A stretch of DNA of 64,000 nucleotides. Origin: Synechococcus sp. UW69. GTDB taxonomy: Bacteria > Cyanobacteriota > Cyanobacteriia > PCC-6307 > Cyanobiaceae. The notes under the pieces were generated by a model that had not been told where the DNA came from, made no database searches, and saw only the letters and a list, made by a program, of their open reading frames with translations. This document shows, in pieces, positions 17,467-26,181 of the stretch. Made by a program: the position numbers and the translations under genes. Each line of letters starts with the position of its first letter. Position 1 is the first letter of the stretch. The stretch spans positions 248,001 to 312,000 of the forward strand of contig NZ_UCNW01000011.1 in NCBI RefSeq assembly GCF_900474185.1. Direction: 5' to 3'.

Positions 17467-20070
17467 TCAGCTGTCCTGCGCGTCTGATCCGGTGTCTTCC
17501 GATGCAGTGGTGTCGTCGTCAGCAGATTCGTCTTCCGCTTCTGGCGGCACCAGCACCACCTTGAGCAGCCGGTCACCTTTGTCCAGCTTCTGCAGACGAA
17601 CACCCGTGGCAGCCCGCGACTGCTGGGGAATGGCATCGGCGCTGGTGCGCACGATCACCCCCTTCTCGCTGACGAGGAGCAATTCCTCACCGGCACCGAG
17701 CACGCTCAGGCCCACTAGCTGATCGGCCTCGGTGCGGAACTTCATCGCCCGCAGGCCCATGCCGGCCCGCTTCTGCAAGCGGAATTGCGTCACCGGCACC
17801 CGCTTGCCCAGACCCGAAGCCGATGCCACGAGCACCCAGGGCCCCTCGGTGGCGGCATCCTCTTCTTCCTCTGCGCTGGCGGCCACCTGATCGGCGAGTT
17901 CCACCGGAAGCACATCCATGCTCACCAGGGCATCGCCATCGCGAAGGTTCATCGACCGCACGCCGCGGGCCGTACGGCCCAGGGGCCGCAACTCCTCATC
18001 ACTGAGGCGGAAGTGGATGGTCATCCCGGCTTTGGAGCCGATCAAGACGCTGTCGCCGGGCACCGCCAGGCGCACCCAGGTGAGGGCATCGCCTTCCTCC
18101 AGGTTGATGGCGATCAGACCATTGGAGCGGATGCTGCTGAAGGCCGAAAGGCGGGTGCGTTTGATGAAGCCACCTCGCGTAAGCATCAGCAGATCGGTGT
18201 CGTCGCTGAACTCCGAAACCGGAATCAACGTGGTGATCGCCTCTTCCCGGGGAATCGGCAACAGCTGCACCACCGGGGTGCCCTTTGCCGTGCGGCTGCA
18301 CTGGGGCACGCGGTAGGCGGGAAGCGCGTACGACACACCGCGGTCGCTGAACAGCACCAAGGTGTCGTGGTCGTTGCAGCTGATGAACAGCTTCACCGCA
18401 TCCTCACCCTGGCTGCGGGTTCCGGCCTTGCCGCGGGTGCCGCGGCTGGTGGCCTCAAATTCGCTCACCGGCATCCGCTTGAGGTAACCGGTCTCAGTGA
18501 GCAGCACCACCGAACGCTCATTGGCGATCAGATCGATGTCGGAGAGCCCACCGCCGAGGTCAAGGATCTCCGTGCGACGAGGGATGGGGTAGCGCTCCTG
18601 CAGCTGACCGAGCTCGTCCTGGATGATGCCGAACACCCGCTCACGCCGGCCAAGGATGTCCTTGTAGTCGGCGATCTTGGTGACCAGATCCTCGTGTTCA
18701 AGACGGATCTTGTCGGCCTCCAGAGCCGTCAGACGACGCAGCTGCATCTGCAGGATGGCGTCGGCCTGGATGTCGGAGAGGCCATGGCGTTCCTGCAGCT
18801 GTTGGCGTGCAGTTGCCGTATCGGGAGCGGCCCGGATCAAGGCAATGATCGGGTCCAGCTGATCGAGCGCCAGCAGCAGGCCCAGCAGGATGTGGTCGCG
18901 CTCTTCGGCCTTGCGCAGCAAGTAGCGGGTGCGGCGCTCGATCGTCTCGACCCGGAAGTCGAGGAACACCTCGAGCATCTTGCGCAGGGTGAGCAGGATT
19001 GGCTCGCCATTCACCAGCGCCAACATGTAAGCGCTGAAGTTGCTCTGCAGCGGGGTGAGCTTGAACAGGTTGTTCAGCACCACCTGCGGGTAGGCGTCAC
19101 GGCGCAGCTCCACAACGATCCGCATGCCATCGCGGTCGCTTTCGTCGCGGATGTCGGAGATGCCCTCGAGCTTTTTGTCGTTGACCAGCTCTGCGATGCG
19201 CTCGATCAGCGCCGCTTTGTTGGTCTGATACGGCAACTCCGTGATGATCACGGCATCGCGATCGGGGCGTCCCGGCACCTCGAGCGTTTCAATATTGGCC
19301 ACTCCGCGCATGGTCACCGAGCCGCGGCCGCCCAGGTATGTCTCGCGGATGCCTTCACGCCCCAGGATTTGACCACCGGTAGGGAAATCCGGGCCAGGGA
19401 TCAGTTGGATTAACTCCTGATCGGTGATCTCCGGGTTCGCGATCAACGCGAGTAAGCCATCAATCAGCTCATTGAGGTTGTGAGGCGGAATATTGGTCGC
19501 CATGCCCACGGCGATGCCCGCTGAACCATTCAGCAGCAGCTGCGGGATGCGAGCAGGAAGCACGGTCGGCTCCTGCTGGGAGCCGTCGAAGTTATCGGCG
19601 AAATCAACCGTCTCCGCCTCGATGTCCTCCAGGAGGCTGTCGGTGGTCAGCGCCCGCAACCGCGATTCGGTGTATCGCATGGCCGCCGGTGGATCGTTGT
19701 CCACCGAGCCGAAATTGCCGTGCCCATCAATCAGGGGCATCGACATGGAGAAGTCCTGGGCCATGCGCACCAGGGCGTCGTACACGGCGGTGTCGCCATG
19801 GGGGTGATATTTGCCGAGCACTTCGCCCACCACACGGGCGCATTTGCGGTAGGGCCTGTCGCTGGTGAGGCCCAGCTCATACATCGCGTAAAGAATCCGT
19901 CGATGCACGGGCTTGAGACCATCGCGGGCATCGGGCAGAGCCCGGCCAACGATCACACTCATCGCGTACTCCAAATAGGAGCGCGACATCTCGTTGCGTA
20001 GGTCCGTCTGAATAATCCGATCGTCGGAACCGCCAGGACCGCCGCCGACAGGCCCCACAGAATCCGTCAT
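17467..20070 (-). CDS. gyrA: DNA gyrase/topoisomerase IV subunit A
   Basis: 867 residues. The breakage-reunion domain is complete: [37 protein letters not shown] (quinolone-determining region, Thr94 and Asp98) and the active-site Tyr133 in [10 protein letters not shown]-terminal beta-pinwheel follows, and the protein ends in an acidic tail rich in Asp, Glu and Ser. The GyrA box is not the canonical QRRGGKG: the corresponding stretch reads SRGTRGKAG, so a ParC-like activity cannot be ruled out, although I think gyrA is the better name. It is divergent from the CAAD gene (true start 20163) and leads into crtL after 2 nt. Confidence 0.9.
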   Translation of the reverse strand: MTDSVGPVGGGPGGSDDRIIQTDLRNEMSRSYLEYAMSVIVGRALPDARDGLKPVHRRILYAMYELGLTSDRPYRKCARVVGEVLGKYHPHGDTAVYDALVRMAQDFSMSMPLIDGHGNFGSVDNDPPAAMRYTESRLRALTTDSLLEDIEAETVDFADNFDGSQQEPTVLPARIPQLLLNGSAGIAVGMATNIPPHNLNELIDGLLALIANPEITDQELIQLIPGPDFPTGGQILGREGIRETYLGGRGSVTMRGVANIETLEVPGRPDRDAVIITELPYQTNKAALIERIAELVNDKKLEGISDIRDESDRDGMRIVVELRRDAYPQVVLNNLFKLTPLQSNFSAYMLALVNGEPILLTLRKMLEVFLDFRVETIERRTRYLLRKAEERDHILLGLLLALDQLDPIIALIRAAPDTATARQQLQERHGLSDIQADAILQMQLRRLTALEADKIRLEHEDLVTKIADYKDILGRRERVFGIIQDELGQLQERYPIPRRTEILDLGGGLSDIDLIANERSVVLLTETGYLKRMPVSEFEATSRGTRGKAGTRSQGEDAVKLFISCNDHDTLVLFSDRGVSYALPAYRVPQCSRTAKGTPVVQLLPIPREEAITTLIPVSEFSDDTDLLMLTRGGFIKRTRLSAFSSIRSNGLIAINLEEGDALTWVRLAVPGDSVLIGSKAGMTIHFRLSDEELRPLGRTARGVRSMNLRDGDALVSMDVLPVELADQVAASAEEEEDAATEGPWVLVASASGLGKRVPVTQFRLQKRAGMGLRAMKFRTEADQLVGLSVLGAGEELLLVSEKGVIVRTSADAIPQQSRAATGVRLQKLDKGDRLLKVVLVPPEAEDESADDDTTASEDTGSDAQDS

Positions 20071-20162
20071 ACGTGCATCAGACGTCCTTTAACAGTCTAT
20101 CTCGGACAGTGGAAGCAACAGGAAAACTCCGGATAAAATCCCAACCGCTTTGCACTGACGTG

Positions 20163-20738
20163 ATGGGTCCTGTCGACGAGCCTCGCCCTGAAGCCGAAAC
20201 CCCAGGCAGCGACCCCACGCCAACTCCTGCTGCTACCCCCGTTAGTAGTCCGGAGCCAGCACCAACACCGGCACCAACCCCCGCGCCTACGCCAGCACCA
20301 ACACCTAAGCCCACGCCAGCACCGGCACCAACCCCCGCGCCTACGCCGGACCCTGTGATCGCGTCCACCGTCTCCATCCCTGCGCAGGACGCTTCAGATC
20401 AGGACGGCTCAGATCAAGACGGAGGTGAATGGGAGCTGCTGGTGGGCAAGGCCAAAGCCTGGGTGGAGCAGAACGATCTTGCTCAGCTCTGGACCAAAGC
20501 CCAGTTGCCGCTGCGGGTGATTGGAGGGTTGATTGCCTTCGCCCTGGTGGCGAAGGTGTACTCCGGTGTGCTCAACACCATTGACAGCCTTCCTCTGGCT
20601 CCAGGCCTTCTTGAGCTCGCCGGCCTGATCTGGTTGATGAATTTTGCTCTTCGCAACTTGATCAGGAACAGCGACCGGGACAAATTCATCACGGCCACCC
20701 GGTCAACCTGGAGCCGTATCACGGGCCGCTCGAGCTGA
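20163..20738 (+). CDS. CAAD-domain thylakoid membrane protein with Pro/Ala/Thr linker
   Basis: 191 residues from the ATG at 20163 (MGPVDEPRPE). The N-terminal half is a low-complexity Pro-Thr-Ala linker. It is followed by an acidic segment and then a CAAD-like domain: amphipathic WVEQNDLAQLWTKAQLPLR, two membrane helices separated by a short turn, and FALRNLIRNSDRDKF. The CAAD domain (PF14159) is related to CURT1 thylakoid-curvature proteins and is sometimes fused to aminoacyl-tRNA synthetases. A role at thylakoid membranes is inference. A longer frame from 20073 exists but would begin almost on top of the divergent gyrA start. Confidence 0.8.
   Translation: MGPVDEPRPEAETPGSDPTPTPAATPVSSPEPAPTPAPTPAPTPAPTPKPTPAPAPTPAPTPDPVIASTVSIPAQDASDQDGSDQDGGEWELLVGKAKAWVEQNDLAQLWTKAQLPLRVIGGLIAFALVAKVYSGVLNTIDSLPLAPGLLELAGLIWLMNFALRNLIRNSDRDKFITATRSTWSRITGRSS
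20266..20347 (+). repeat. Direct repeats encoding the Pro/Ala/Thr linker
   Basis: A 28-nt unit beginning CACCGGCACCAACCCC occurs at 20266-20293 and again at 20320-20347, 54 nt apart, with related GCCAGCACCAAC units between. It encodes the APTPAPTP linker of the CAAD protein. Such repeats probably expand and contract; this is a coding low-complexity tract, not a mobile or CRISPR element. Confidence 0.8.
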
Positions 20739-20786
20739 AGCGATCATCCCGATTGGTAGCTTGATCAGACTTCATTAAGTCGCGCG

Positions 20787-21950
20787 GTGGACATTCAGCT
20801 CGGACGCTCAAAGACCGTTCGCCGGGCCTACGGAATCGATGAAATCGCTCTGGTGCCTGGGGGTCGCACGGTTGACCCCGAGGTCACAAACACCCGTTGG
20901 AAACTCGGGGGCATCGAGCGGGAGATCCCCATCATCGCCAGCGCCATGGACGGCGTGGTGGATGTGGACATGGCCGTCCGTCTGTCCCAGCTCGGCTCCC
21001 TTGGCGTTCTCAATCTGGAGGGGGTGCAAACCCGATATGAAGACCCCAACCAGGTTCTGGATCGCATCGCAGCCGTCGGGAAGGACGAATTCGTCCCACT
21101 GATGCAGGAGATCTACAGCCAACCGGTTCAAGAAGTCCTGATCCGCAAACGCATCCAAGACATCAAGGCCCAAGGAGGCATTGCCGCCGTGAGCGGAACC
21201 CCGGTAGCTGCTCTGCGTTTCGGCAAGGCCATCGCCGAAGCAGGAGCCGATCTGTTCTTTGTGCAGGCCACCGTGGTTTCGACGGATCACATCGGTCCTG
21301 AAGGCCAGGAGACCCTTGATCTCAAAGCCCTCTGTCGCGACATGGGCGTCCCCGTGGTGATCGGCAACTGCGTCACCTATGACGTAGCCCTGCAACTGAT
21401 GCGTGCTGGTGCGGCGGGCGTGATGGTGGGAATCGGACCGGGTGCCGCCTGCACCTCCCGCGGCGTTCTCGGTGTCGGAATTCCACAGGCAACAGCGGTT
21501 TCAGACTGCGCGGCCGCCAGGGCCGACTACGAAAAGGAGAGTGGTCGCTATGTACCGATCGTTGCTGACGGTGGCATCGTGACCGGTGGTGACATCTGCA
21601 AATGCATCGCCTGCGGGGCTGACGCGGTGATGATTGGATCGCCCATTGCCCGCGCGGACGAAGCCCCCGGCCGGGGCTTCCACTGGGGCATGGCAACGCC
21701 AAGCCCGGTGCTGCCTCGCGGCACCCGCATCAATGTTGGGAGCACAGGAAGCATCGAACGCATTCTCCGCGGCCCTGCCAAGTTGGACGACGGAACCCAC
21801 AACTTGTTGGGGTGTCTCAAAACATCCATGGGAACCCTTGGTGCCCGGACCATCAAAGAGATGCAGCAGGTCGAGGTGGTCGTTGCGCCTTCATTGCTGA
21901 CGGAAGGGAAGGTTTACCAAAAGGCCCAGCACCTCGGGATGGGCAAATAG
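20787..21950 (+). CDS. guaB3: GuaB3-type IMP dehydrogenase family protein (probable GMP reductase)
   Basis: 387-residue TIM barrel of the IMPDH/GMP-reductase family. The catalytic loop GPGAACTSR holds the nucleophilic Cys222; VADGGIVTGGDICK and GADAVMIGSP form the phosphate-binding part. It lacks the CBS domains of a true GuaB and has the N-terminus of the GuaB family IMPDH-related (GuaB3) group. As I recall, cyanobacterial GuaB3 has been reported to act as a GMP reductase (GMP to IMP); whether this one does needs assay. Start is the GTG at 20787. Yfr1 and trxA follow, the conserved marine picocyanobacterial order. Confidence 0.9.
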   Translation: MDIQLGRSKTVRRAYGIDEIALVPGGRTVDPEVTNTRWKLGGIEREIPIIASAMDGVVDVDMAVRLSQLGSLGVLNLEGVQTRYEDPNQVLDRIAAVGKDEFVPLMQEIYSQPVQEVLIRKRIQDIKAQGGIAAVSGTPVAALRFGKAIAEAGADLFFVQATVVSTDHIGPEGQETLDLKALCRDMGVPVVIGNCVTYDVALQLMRAGAAGVMVGIGPGAACTSRGVLGVGIPQATAVSDCAAARADYEKESGRYVPIVADGGIVTGGDICKCIACGADAVMIGSPIARADEAPGRGFHWGMATPSPVLPRGTRINVGSTGSIERILRGPAKLDDGTHNLLGCLKTSMGTLGARTIKEMQQVEVVVAPSLLTEGKVYQKAQHLGMGK

Positions 21951-21967
21951 AGCAGAGCTAGGCTGAA

Positions 21968-22030
21968 GCGTGTGCGGGCTTAGGCCCACACACTCCTCAC
22001 ACCCCCCAGCCCGGCGCGATCGGGCTTTCA
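21968..22030 (+). ncRNA. yfr1: Yfr1 small regulatory RNA
   Basis: A 5' hairpin (arms 21970-21979 and 21984-21993, one mismatch) leads into the invariant single-stranded motif ACTCCTCACAC at 21992-22002, then a C-rich stretch and a 3' hairpin AGCCCG/CGGGCT (22008-22026) followed by T residues as terminator. This layout, and the location between guaB and trxA, are the hallmarks of Yfr1, a roughly 55-65 nt cyanobacterial RNA. In Prochlorococcus it base-pairs through that motif with the ribosome-binding sites of outer-membrane protein mRNAs. Ends are approximate. No TTG or ATG frame fits the region. Confidence 0.9.
22008..22030 (+). terminator. Intrinsic terminator of Yfr1
   Basis: A GC-rich 6-bp stem AGCCCG/CGGGCT with a 7-nt loop followed by TTTCACTCTT. 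It forms the 3' end of Yfr1 and would also stop read-through from guaB3. Confidence 0.7.
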
Positions 22031-22132
22031 CTCTTGATGGAGAGCGACTGTCACAAGTTCCCTTCTTGACAGGGAAGGGCTGTGTTTTCGCTCGAAACGG
22101 TTGCTAAATTCTCCCTAATTCTTCCTGCTCAT

Positions 22133-22456
22133 ATGTCTAGCGCCGCTGCCGTTACCGATGCTTCCTTCGAGCAAGACGTACTCCAGAGCGACGTGCCGGT
22201 TCTTGTGGACTTCTGGGCGCCCTGGTGCGGACCCTGCCGGATGGTGGCTCCGATCGTCGAGGAGATCGCCAAAGAATTTGACGGACAGATCAAAGTCTTC
22301 AAGCTCAACACTGACGAAAATCCCAACGTTGCCAGCCAGTACGGAATCCGCAGCATTCCAACCTTGATGGTGTTTAAGGGCGGTCAGAAGGTCGACACGG
22401 TTGTGGGCGCTGTTCCCAAGGCAACCCTGTCGGGCACCATCTCCAAATACCTCTGA
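22133..22456 (+). CDS. trxA: Thioredoxin
   Basis: 107 residues with the classic thioredoxin fold: [15 protein letters not shown] with the redox pair C32/C35, then the cis-Pro strand [13 protein letters not shown]. Reduces disulfides in metabolic enzymes, probably with ferredoxin- or NADPH-linked reductases as donors. I chose the ATG at 22133 (MSSAAAV), the usual cyanobacterial TrxA start; a frame extending to 22082 adds nothing conserved. It follows Yfr1 and precedes hisH by 26 nt. Confidence 0.95.
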   Translation: MSSAAAVTDASFEQDVLQSDVPVLVDFWAPWCGPCRMVAPIVEEIAKEFDGQIKVFKLNTDENPNVASQYGIRSIPTLMVFKGGQKVDTVVGAVPKATLSGTISKYL

Positions 22457-22482
22457 ATCTGTCTCCAGATCGGAGAGATCGG

Positions 22483-23124
22483 TTGAGTCTGAACCTCGGG
22501 TTGATCGATTACGGCATGGGCAACCTCCACTCAGTGGAGAAGTGCCTAGAGCGTCTTGGTGAAAGCTGCAGGCTGATCAAAGACGCTGACCAGCTCGATG
22601 GCATTGATGCTCTGATCCTTCCTGGGGTAGGGGCTTTTGATCCCGCCATGGCCAACCTCAGGGCCACAGGGCTAGTGCCCCACTTGCTGCGCTGGGGTCA
22701 TGACAATCGCCCCTTGCTTGGGATCTGTCTCGGCCTGCAGCTGCTGTTCGAACACAGCGACGAAGGAAGCGATCCCGGCCTCGGTCTCCTGGCCGGAAAG
22801 GTGAAACGTCTCCCCCGTGGCAGCGGCGAACGGATCCCCCACATGGGCTGGGCCCCGTTAAGGCATCACGGCAATTGCCCACTGCTCAACAGCGAAATCC
22901 CCTCTGAATGGGTGTATTTCGTCCATAGCTACGCCGCAGTTCCCACCGATCGGAATGACTTGAAAGCCACGGCCGCCTTCGGCGATCAGGAGGTCACTGC
23001 TGTTGTCTGGAAAGGCCGGTTGGGAGCCTGTCAGTTCCATCCGGAGAAGTCGTCTGATGCCGGAGAACAAATGCTGCGACGCTGGTTGACCTGGCTGCAG
23101 CGCGGGGCCGAGCCCATCCGATGA
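22483..23124 (+). CDS. hisH: Imidazole glycerol phosphate synthase, glutaminase subunit
   Basis: Supplies ammonia to HisF for imidazole glycerol phosphate and AICAR formation in histidine synthesis. 213 residues of class I amidotransferase: LIDYGMGNLHSV, oxyanion strand ILPGVGAF, nucleophile Cys82 in GICLGLQLLF, and the His/Glu pair in CQFHPEKS. Start is TTG at 22483 with a GGAGAG ribosome site about 7 nt upstream; that site lies within a short hairpin (TCTCC/GGAGA, 22462-22476). The stop overlaps the rsmD start by 4 nt. Confidence 0.93.
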   Translation: MSLNLGLIDYGMGNLHSVEKCLERLGESCRLIKDADQLDGIDALILPGVGAFDPAMANLRATGLVPHLLRWGHDNRPLLGICLGLQLLFEHSDEGSDPGLGLLAGKVKRLPRGSGERIPHMGWAPLRHHGNCPLLNSEIPSEWVYFVHSYAAVPTDRNDLKATAAFGDQEVTAVVWKGRLGACQFHPEKSSDAGEQMLRRWLTWLQRGAEPIR

Positions 23125-23741
23125 GCGGTGGCGGGCAACTTCGGCTCAGCGGCGGTCGACGTCTGCAAAGCCCTGGAGGACGCGCCACAAGACCCACCAC
23201 CTCCCGTGTCCGTGAGGCGGTGATGAACATCCTCGCGCCGCGCTTGCAAGATTGCCGCTGGCTGGATCTATGCAGCGGCAGTGGGGTGATGGGCTGCGAG
23301 GCGCTGCAACGGGGTGCACGCTGCGTGGTGGCCGTCGACCAAGACCCGCAGTGCATCCGTATCACTCGCGCCAACCTCAGCACGGTTGCAGCTGGTTGTT
23401 CACCGACGCCCGAAGTGCGCACAGAACGTCGAGAACTGATCGGATGGCTGCGCAGAGGATGGAGCAAAGACCCCTTCGATATCGTCTACTTCGACCCTCC
23501 CTACGACCAAGGCCTCTATGAACCGGGCCTTGATGCGCTCGCCCAAGGGAATTGGCTTCACCAGGACTCTCTCGTAGTTTGCGAACACAGATCCAACCTG
23601 AATCCCGTACCGGGCTCAGGCTGGTCGGTTCTTGATCAGCGCCGCTACGGCATCAGCGGAGTGCTGCTGCTCAGCCCCCCAGAGCACTGCCACCGCGGCG
23701 GTACTGGTTCCAAGCCGCCACAAACAGACCCATCAGGGTGA
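23121..23741 (+). CDS. rsmD: 16S rRNA (guanine966-N2)-methyltransferase RsmD
   Basis: 206 residues. SAM-binding motif I is [15 protein letters not shown], and the amino-methyltransferase motif IV is DPPY ([12 protein letters not shown]); the early [15 protein letters not shown] is an RsmD signature. It modifies G966 of 16S rRNA. ATGA overlap with hisH shows operon structure. The last 71 nt are antisense to petG, so the final 23 residues (a Gly/Ser/Pro-rich tail) are encoded opposite a different conserved protein and are probably not functionally important. Confidence 0.9.
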   Translation: MSGGGQLRLSGGRRLQSPGGRATRPTTSRVREAVMNILAPRLQDCRWLDLCSGSGVMGCEALQRGARCVVAVDQDPQCIRITRANLSTVAAGCSPTPEVRTERRELIGWLRRGWSKDPFDIVYFDPPYDQGLYEPGLDALAQGNWLHQDSLVVCEHRSNLNPVPGSGWSVLDQRRYGISGVLLLSPPEHCHRGGTGSKPPQTDPSG

Positions 23742-23787
23742 CGGGAATCAAACCAAGAACGATGCCGCACAGCAGAGGTTCGATCAT
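23671..23787 (-). CDS. petG: Cytochrome b6f complex subunit PetG
   Basis: 38 residues from ATG at 23787 to TGA at 23671: [17 protein letters not shown], then [16 protein letters not shown]. This matches PetG, a single-helix subunit at the edge of the cytochrome b6f complex in the thylakoid membrane. It is convergent with rsmD and overlaps its 3' end by 71 nt. Its start region diverges from cytM with only about 56 nt between them. It is easy to miss in gene prediction because of its size and the overlap. Confidence 0.93.
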   Translation of the reverse strand: MIEPLLCGIVLGLIPVTLMGLFVAAWNQYRRGGSALGG

Positions 23788-23843
23788 GGTGTCGCGTCAG
23801 CAATCAGAATTGAGCAGAATTCTCTCATTGGAACTCAAGGTCT

Positions 23844-24248
23844 GTGGTCCAGCCGTCACGAATTGCGGCCGAATCAGCATCAGCTGATTCGGCCGATCGA
23901 GGGCGCGGCCTGATCGCCGCTCTTGTGGTCTCGGCCGCGACCGCTTGCGTCGTACTACTGCTCTGGGTTCTTGGGAGTGCCCAGCGAGATCCCTACATCA
24001 AGGCCAGCCTTGAACTGCAAGGTGCCGTTGACCACGGCGGCCAGCTGTTCCGCATCAACTGCGCGGGCTGTCACGGTCTGGCCGGCCAAGGACTGGTCGG
24101 ACCTTCTCTGCAGGGCGTCAGCAACAACGTGAAGGACCCAGCCTTGGTTCACCAGATCATCAGCGGCGAAACACCACCCATGCCGAGTTTTGAGATGGAG
24201 CCGCAATCAATGGCCGACCTACTGGCCTACCTGCACACACTCAGCTGA
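23844..24248 (+). CDS. cytM: Membrane-anchored c-type cytochrome, CytM-like
   Basis: 134 residues. One N-terminal membrane helix (about 23-44), then DPYIKASLELQG, the haem-binding CAGCH (C73, C76, H77), GPSLQGVSNNV, and PPMPSFEME with a likely axial Met at 113. The anchor plus DPY-start and PPMP end resemble cytochrome cM of cyanobacteria, which affects electron flow between respiration and photosynthesis. Start is a GTG at 23844; the first 22 residues are hydrophilic and encoded by an unusual 12-bp perfect inverted repeat (23867-23894). The start could be non-standard. Confidence 0.8.
   Translation: MVQPSRIAAESASADSADRGRGLIAALVVSAATACVVLLLWVLGSAQRDPYIKASLELQGAVDHGGQLFRINCAGCHGLAGQGLVGPSLQGVSNNVKDPALVHQIISGETPPMPSFEMEPQSMADLLAYLHTLS
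23867..23894. repeat. 12-bp perfect inverted repeat at the 5' end of cytM
   Basis: Arms GGCCGAATCAGC and its exact complement enclose a 4-nt loop (ATCA). In RNA this is a stable hairpin 23 nt after the proposed GTG start, in a region coding for poorly conserved residues before the membrane helix. It could limit translation, act as an attenuator, or mean that the real start is elsewhere. Confidence 0.6.
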
Positions 24249-24257
24249 GCCGGTGCC

Positions 24258-25004
24258 TTGAATGCCGTCGTTGTGCTGGTCGAGCCTGCCGGCCCTCTGA
24301 ACATTGGAAGCGTGGCCAGGCTCTGCGCCAATTTCGGTGTGAGCGAACTGCGGCTCGTGGCCCCCCGCTGTGACCATCTCTGCGAGCAGGCCGTGCAAAT
24401 GGCGGTTCACGGGCAATCGCTGCTTGACGCCGCAGCGGTGTTTCCTGACCTACTCACAGCCATCAACGACTGCCGACGCACCGTGGGCAGTTGCGGACGT
24501 CTGGACCATGGCGAGATTCCTCTACAAGATCCCGAACAAGCCCTTGGATGGCTGTTGGCCAGCGATGGCAGCGCATCCAGCGCAAAGGCGCCCGTGGCCC
24601 TCGTGTTCGGGAGAGAGGACCGCGGCCTTAGCAACAGTGAGCTGAGGCTCTGCCAGAAAGTTCTGTGTTTACAGAGCGGTGAGGCCTATCCCTCCCTGAA
24701 TCTGTCCCATGCCGTGGCTGTGGTTCTGCATGAGTTAACCCGTCTCAATAGTGCGGAGACAGAAGCTCGCAGCATCGCCCCTCCATCTCCTGACCCGGCA
24801 GCCGCAAAAGCGCTGTCAGCGTTGCTGGACGATGCAACAGACCTCCTGCTGGAGGCGGGTTTTCTGTTGGAGCACACCGCCTCAGCGCGCATGGCCAAAG
24901 TGCAGGATCTGCTGCAACGCGCGACGGTGCGCGCCGAGGAAGTGGCTCTCCTGCGGGGCATGGTGCGCCAACTGCGCTGGGCCATCCGCACCAAGCGCCC
25001 CTAA
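24258..25004 (+). CDS. TrmH/SpoU-family RNA methyltransferase (TrmJ-like)
   Basis: 248 residues. The SPOUT fold motifs are visible: an N-terminal VVLVEPAGPLNIGSVARLCANFG (motif 1), then VALVFGREDRGLSNSEL (motif 2) and YPSLNLSHAVAVVLHEL (motif 3). This set, with a helical C-terminal extension, resembles TrmJ, which 2'-O-methylates tRNA position 32; an rRNA target is possible. Start is TTG at 24258, 9 nt after cytM. It is followed by the beta-lactamase-fold gene. Confidence 0.88.
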   Translation: MNAVVVLVEPAGPLNIGSVARLCANFGVSELRLVAPRCDHLCEQAVQMAVHGQSLLDAAAVFPDLLTAINDCRRTVGSCGRLDHGEIPLQDPEQALGWLLASDGSASSAKAPVALVFGREDRGLSNSELRLCQKVLCLQSGEAYPSLNLSHAVAVVLHELTRLNSAETEARSIAPPSPDPAAAKALSALLDDATDLLLEAGFLLEHTASARMAKVQDLLQRATVRAEEVALLRGMVRQLRWAIRTKRP

Positions 25005-25032
25005 TCTCTGCCGCATAGTCACGGCTGAAAGG

Positions 25033-26181
25033 TTGACCAACAGTCGTTCTTCACGTCGCTCCGCAGGCTGGGGAGGGCCGGCTCGGCTCATCCTGCGTCT
25101 TGTGTTGATGGGAGTCGGCCTGGGACTGCTCACAGGCACGGGCCTCCGGCTCCTGGCACCGCGCGTGCAGCAGCAGGAGATTTCACTGCCCAGCTGGCTG
25201 GCCGATCAACCGGTGATCACAACGCTGCTCGGTGAAGCCGTTGAGCCCCAAACCATTGGGGAGGCCTCGAAAGACGAGAAGCTTGCGCCGGCAGCAGCGA
25301 ACGTCCTTAAGCAGGCACGATTTGCCCCAAAGCAGGAAATCAAGGCCTTATCCCAGCGCTGGGTGGAACTGGCCAGCCAACAGACCGATCTGCAGGCCAG
25401 CGCCTATATGCTCATCCTGGACGACGGTCGCTTTGCAGCCATGCAGGCGGAGCGACCCATGCCAGCCGCCAGTTCGATCAAGACACCGATCCTTCTGGCA
25501 GTGCTGGAACTGCTGGACCAAGGAACGCTTCAGTGGAACGAGCCCCTCACGCTGACCCAAGAGCTGGTGGGTGGAGGCGCCGGATGGATGGCCTCCCGGC
25601 CGCTGGGCAGTCGCTTCCCCACCTATGAGGTCGCCACAGAAATGATCCGGGTCAGCGACAACTCCGCCACCAATCTGATGATTGCCAGGGCAGGGGGAAT
25701 GGAGCAGATCAATGCCCGCTTTCAGGAGCTGGACCTCCCAGCAACCGTTGTGAACAACTGGCTGCCGGATCTCGATGGAACCAACACCACAAGTGCACGG
25801 GATCTAAGCCGTGCCATCGCTTTGGTGGATAGCGGCGAGGTTCTGGGTCCCCGAAGCCGGGATCTATTTCGCGAGGTGATGGGGACGTCAGTCACCAACA
25901 CCCTTCTACCCACGGGCTTGATGCGCGGCCTGGGTGGTGCTCAGGGTGCACCCGACGACAGCCTGGCCCGCAAGGGTTACCGCGTCTACAACAAAACCGG
26001 TGACATCGGACTTGCCTACGCCGATGCCGGTCTGATCGAACTGCCGGACGGCAGACGCGCTGTGGCGGGATTTCTGGTGAAAGGCCCCTTCAACGACCCC
26101 AGATCCACGGAACTGATTCGTCAGCTCTCCGCCGCCATGGCACCGCATCTGAAACCCAACCCTGCCCCTCCAAAACCATGA
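25033..26181 (+). CDS. Class A beta-lactamase-fold serine hydrolase
   Basis: 382 residues from TTG at 25033. An N-terminal membrane anchor or signal (about 17-42) leads to a periplasmic domain with the serine-hydrolase motifs S147-x-x-K150 (SSIK), SDN at 208-210 and KTG at 321-323. This is a class A beta-lactamase/penicillin-interacting fold. In cyanobacteria such proteins are mostly unstudied; a cell-wall role is as likely as drug hydrolysis. The frame extends upstream to 24751 but only as a shadow of the methyltransferase gene. Its stop overlaps the next start by 4 nt. Confidence 0.85.
   Translation: MTNSRSSRRSAGWGGPARLILRLVLMGVGLGLLTGTGLRLLAPRVQQQEISLPSWLADQPVITTLLGEAVEPQTIGEASKDEKLAPAAANVLKQARFAPKQEIKALSQRWVELASQQTDLQASAYMLILDDGRFAAMQAERPMPAASSIKTPILLAVLELLDQGTLQWNEPLTLTQELVGGGAGWMASRPLGSRFPTYEVATEMIRVSDNSATNLMIARAGGMEQINARFQELDLPATVVNNWLPDLDGTNTTSARDLSRAIALVDSGEVLGPRSRDLFREVMGTSVTNTLLPTGLMRGLGGAQGAPDDSLARKGYRVYNKTGDIGLAYADAGLIELPDGRRAVAGFLVKGPFNDPRSTELIRQLSAAMAPHLKPNPAPPKP

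Noticed and set aside
17785-19413. 542-codon plus-strand frame antisense to gyrA
   Set aside because: Shadow of a highly conserved minus-strand gene; His/Gln-rich translation without motifs.
20266-20347. CRISPR-like short direct repeats
   Set aside because: Repeats encode a Pro/Ala/Thr linker in frame; no spacers or cas genes.
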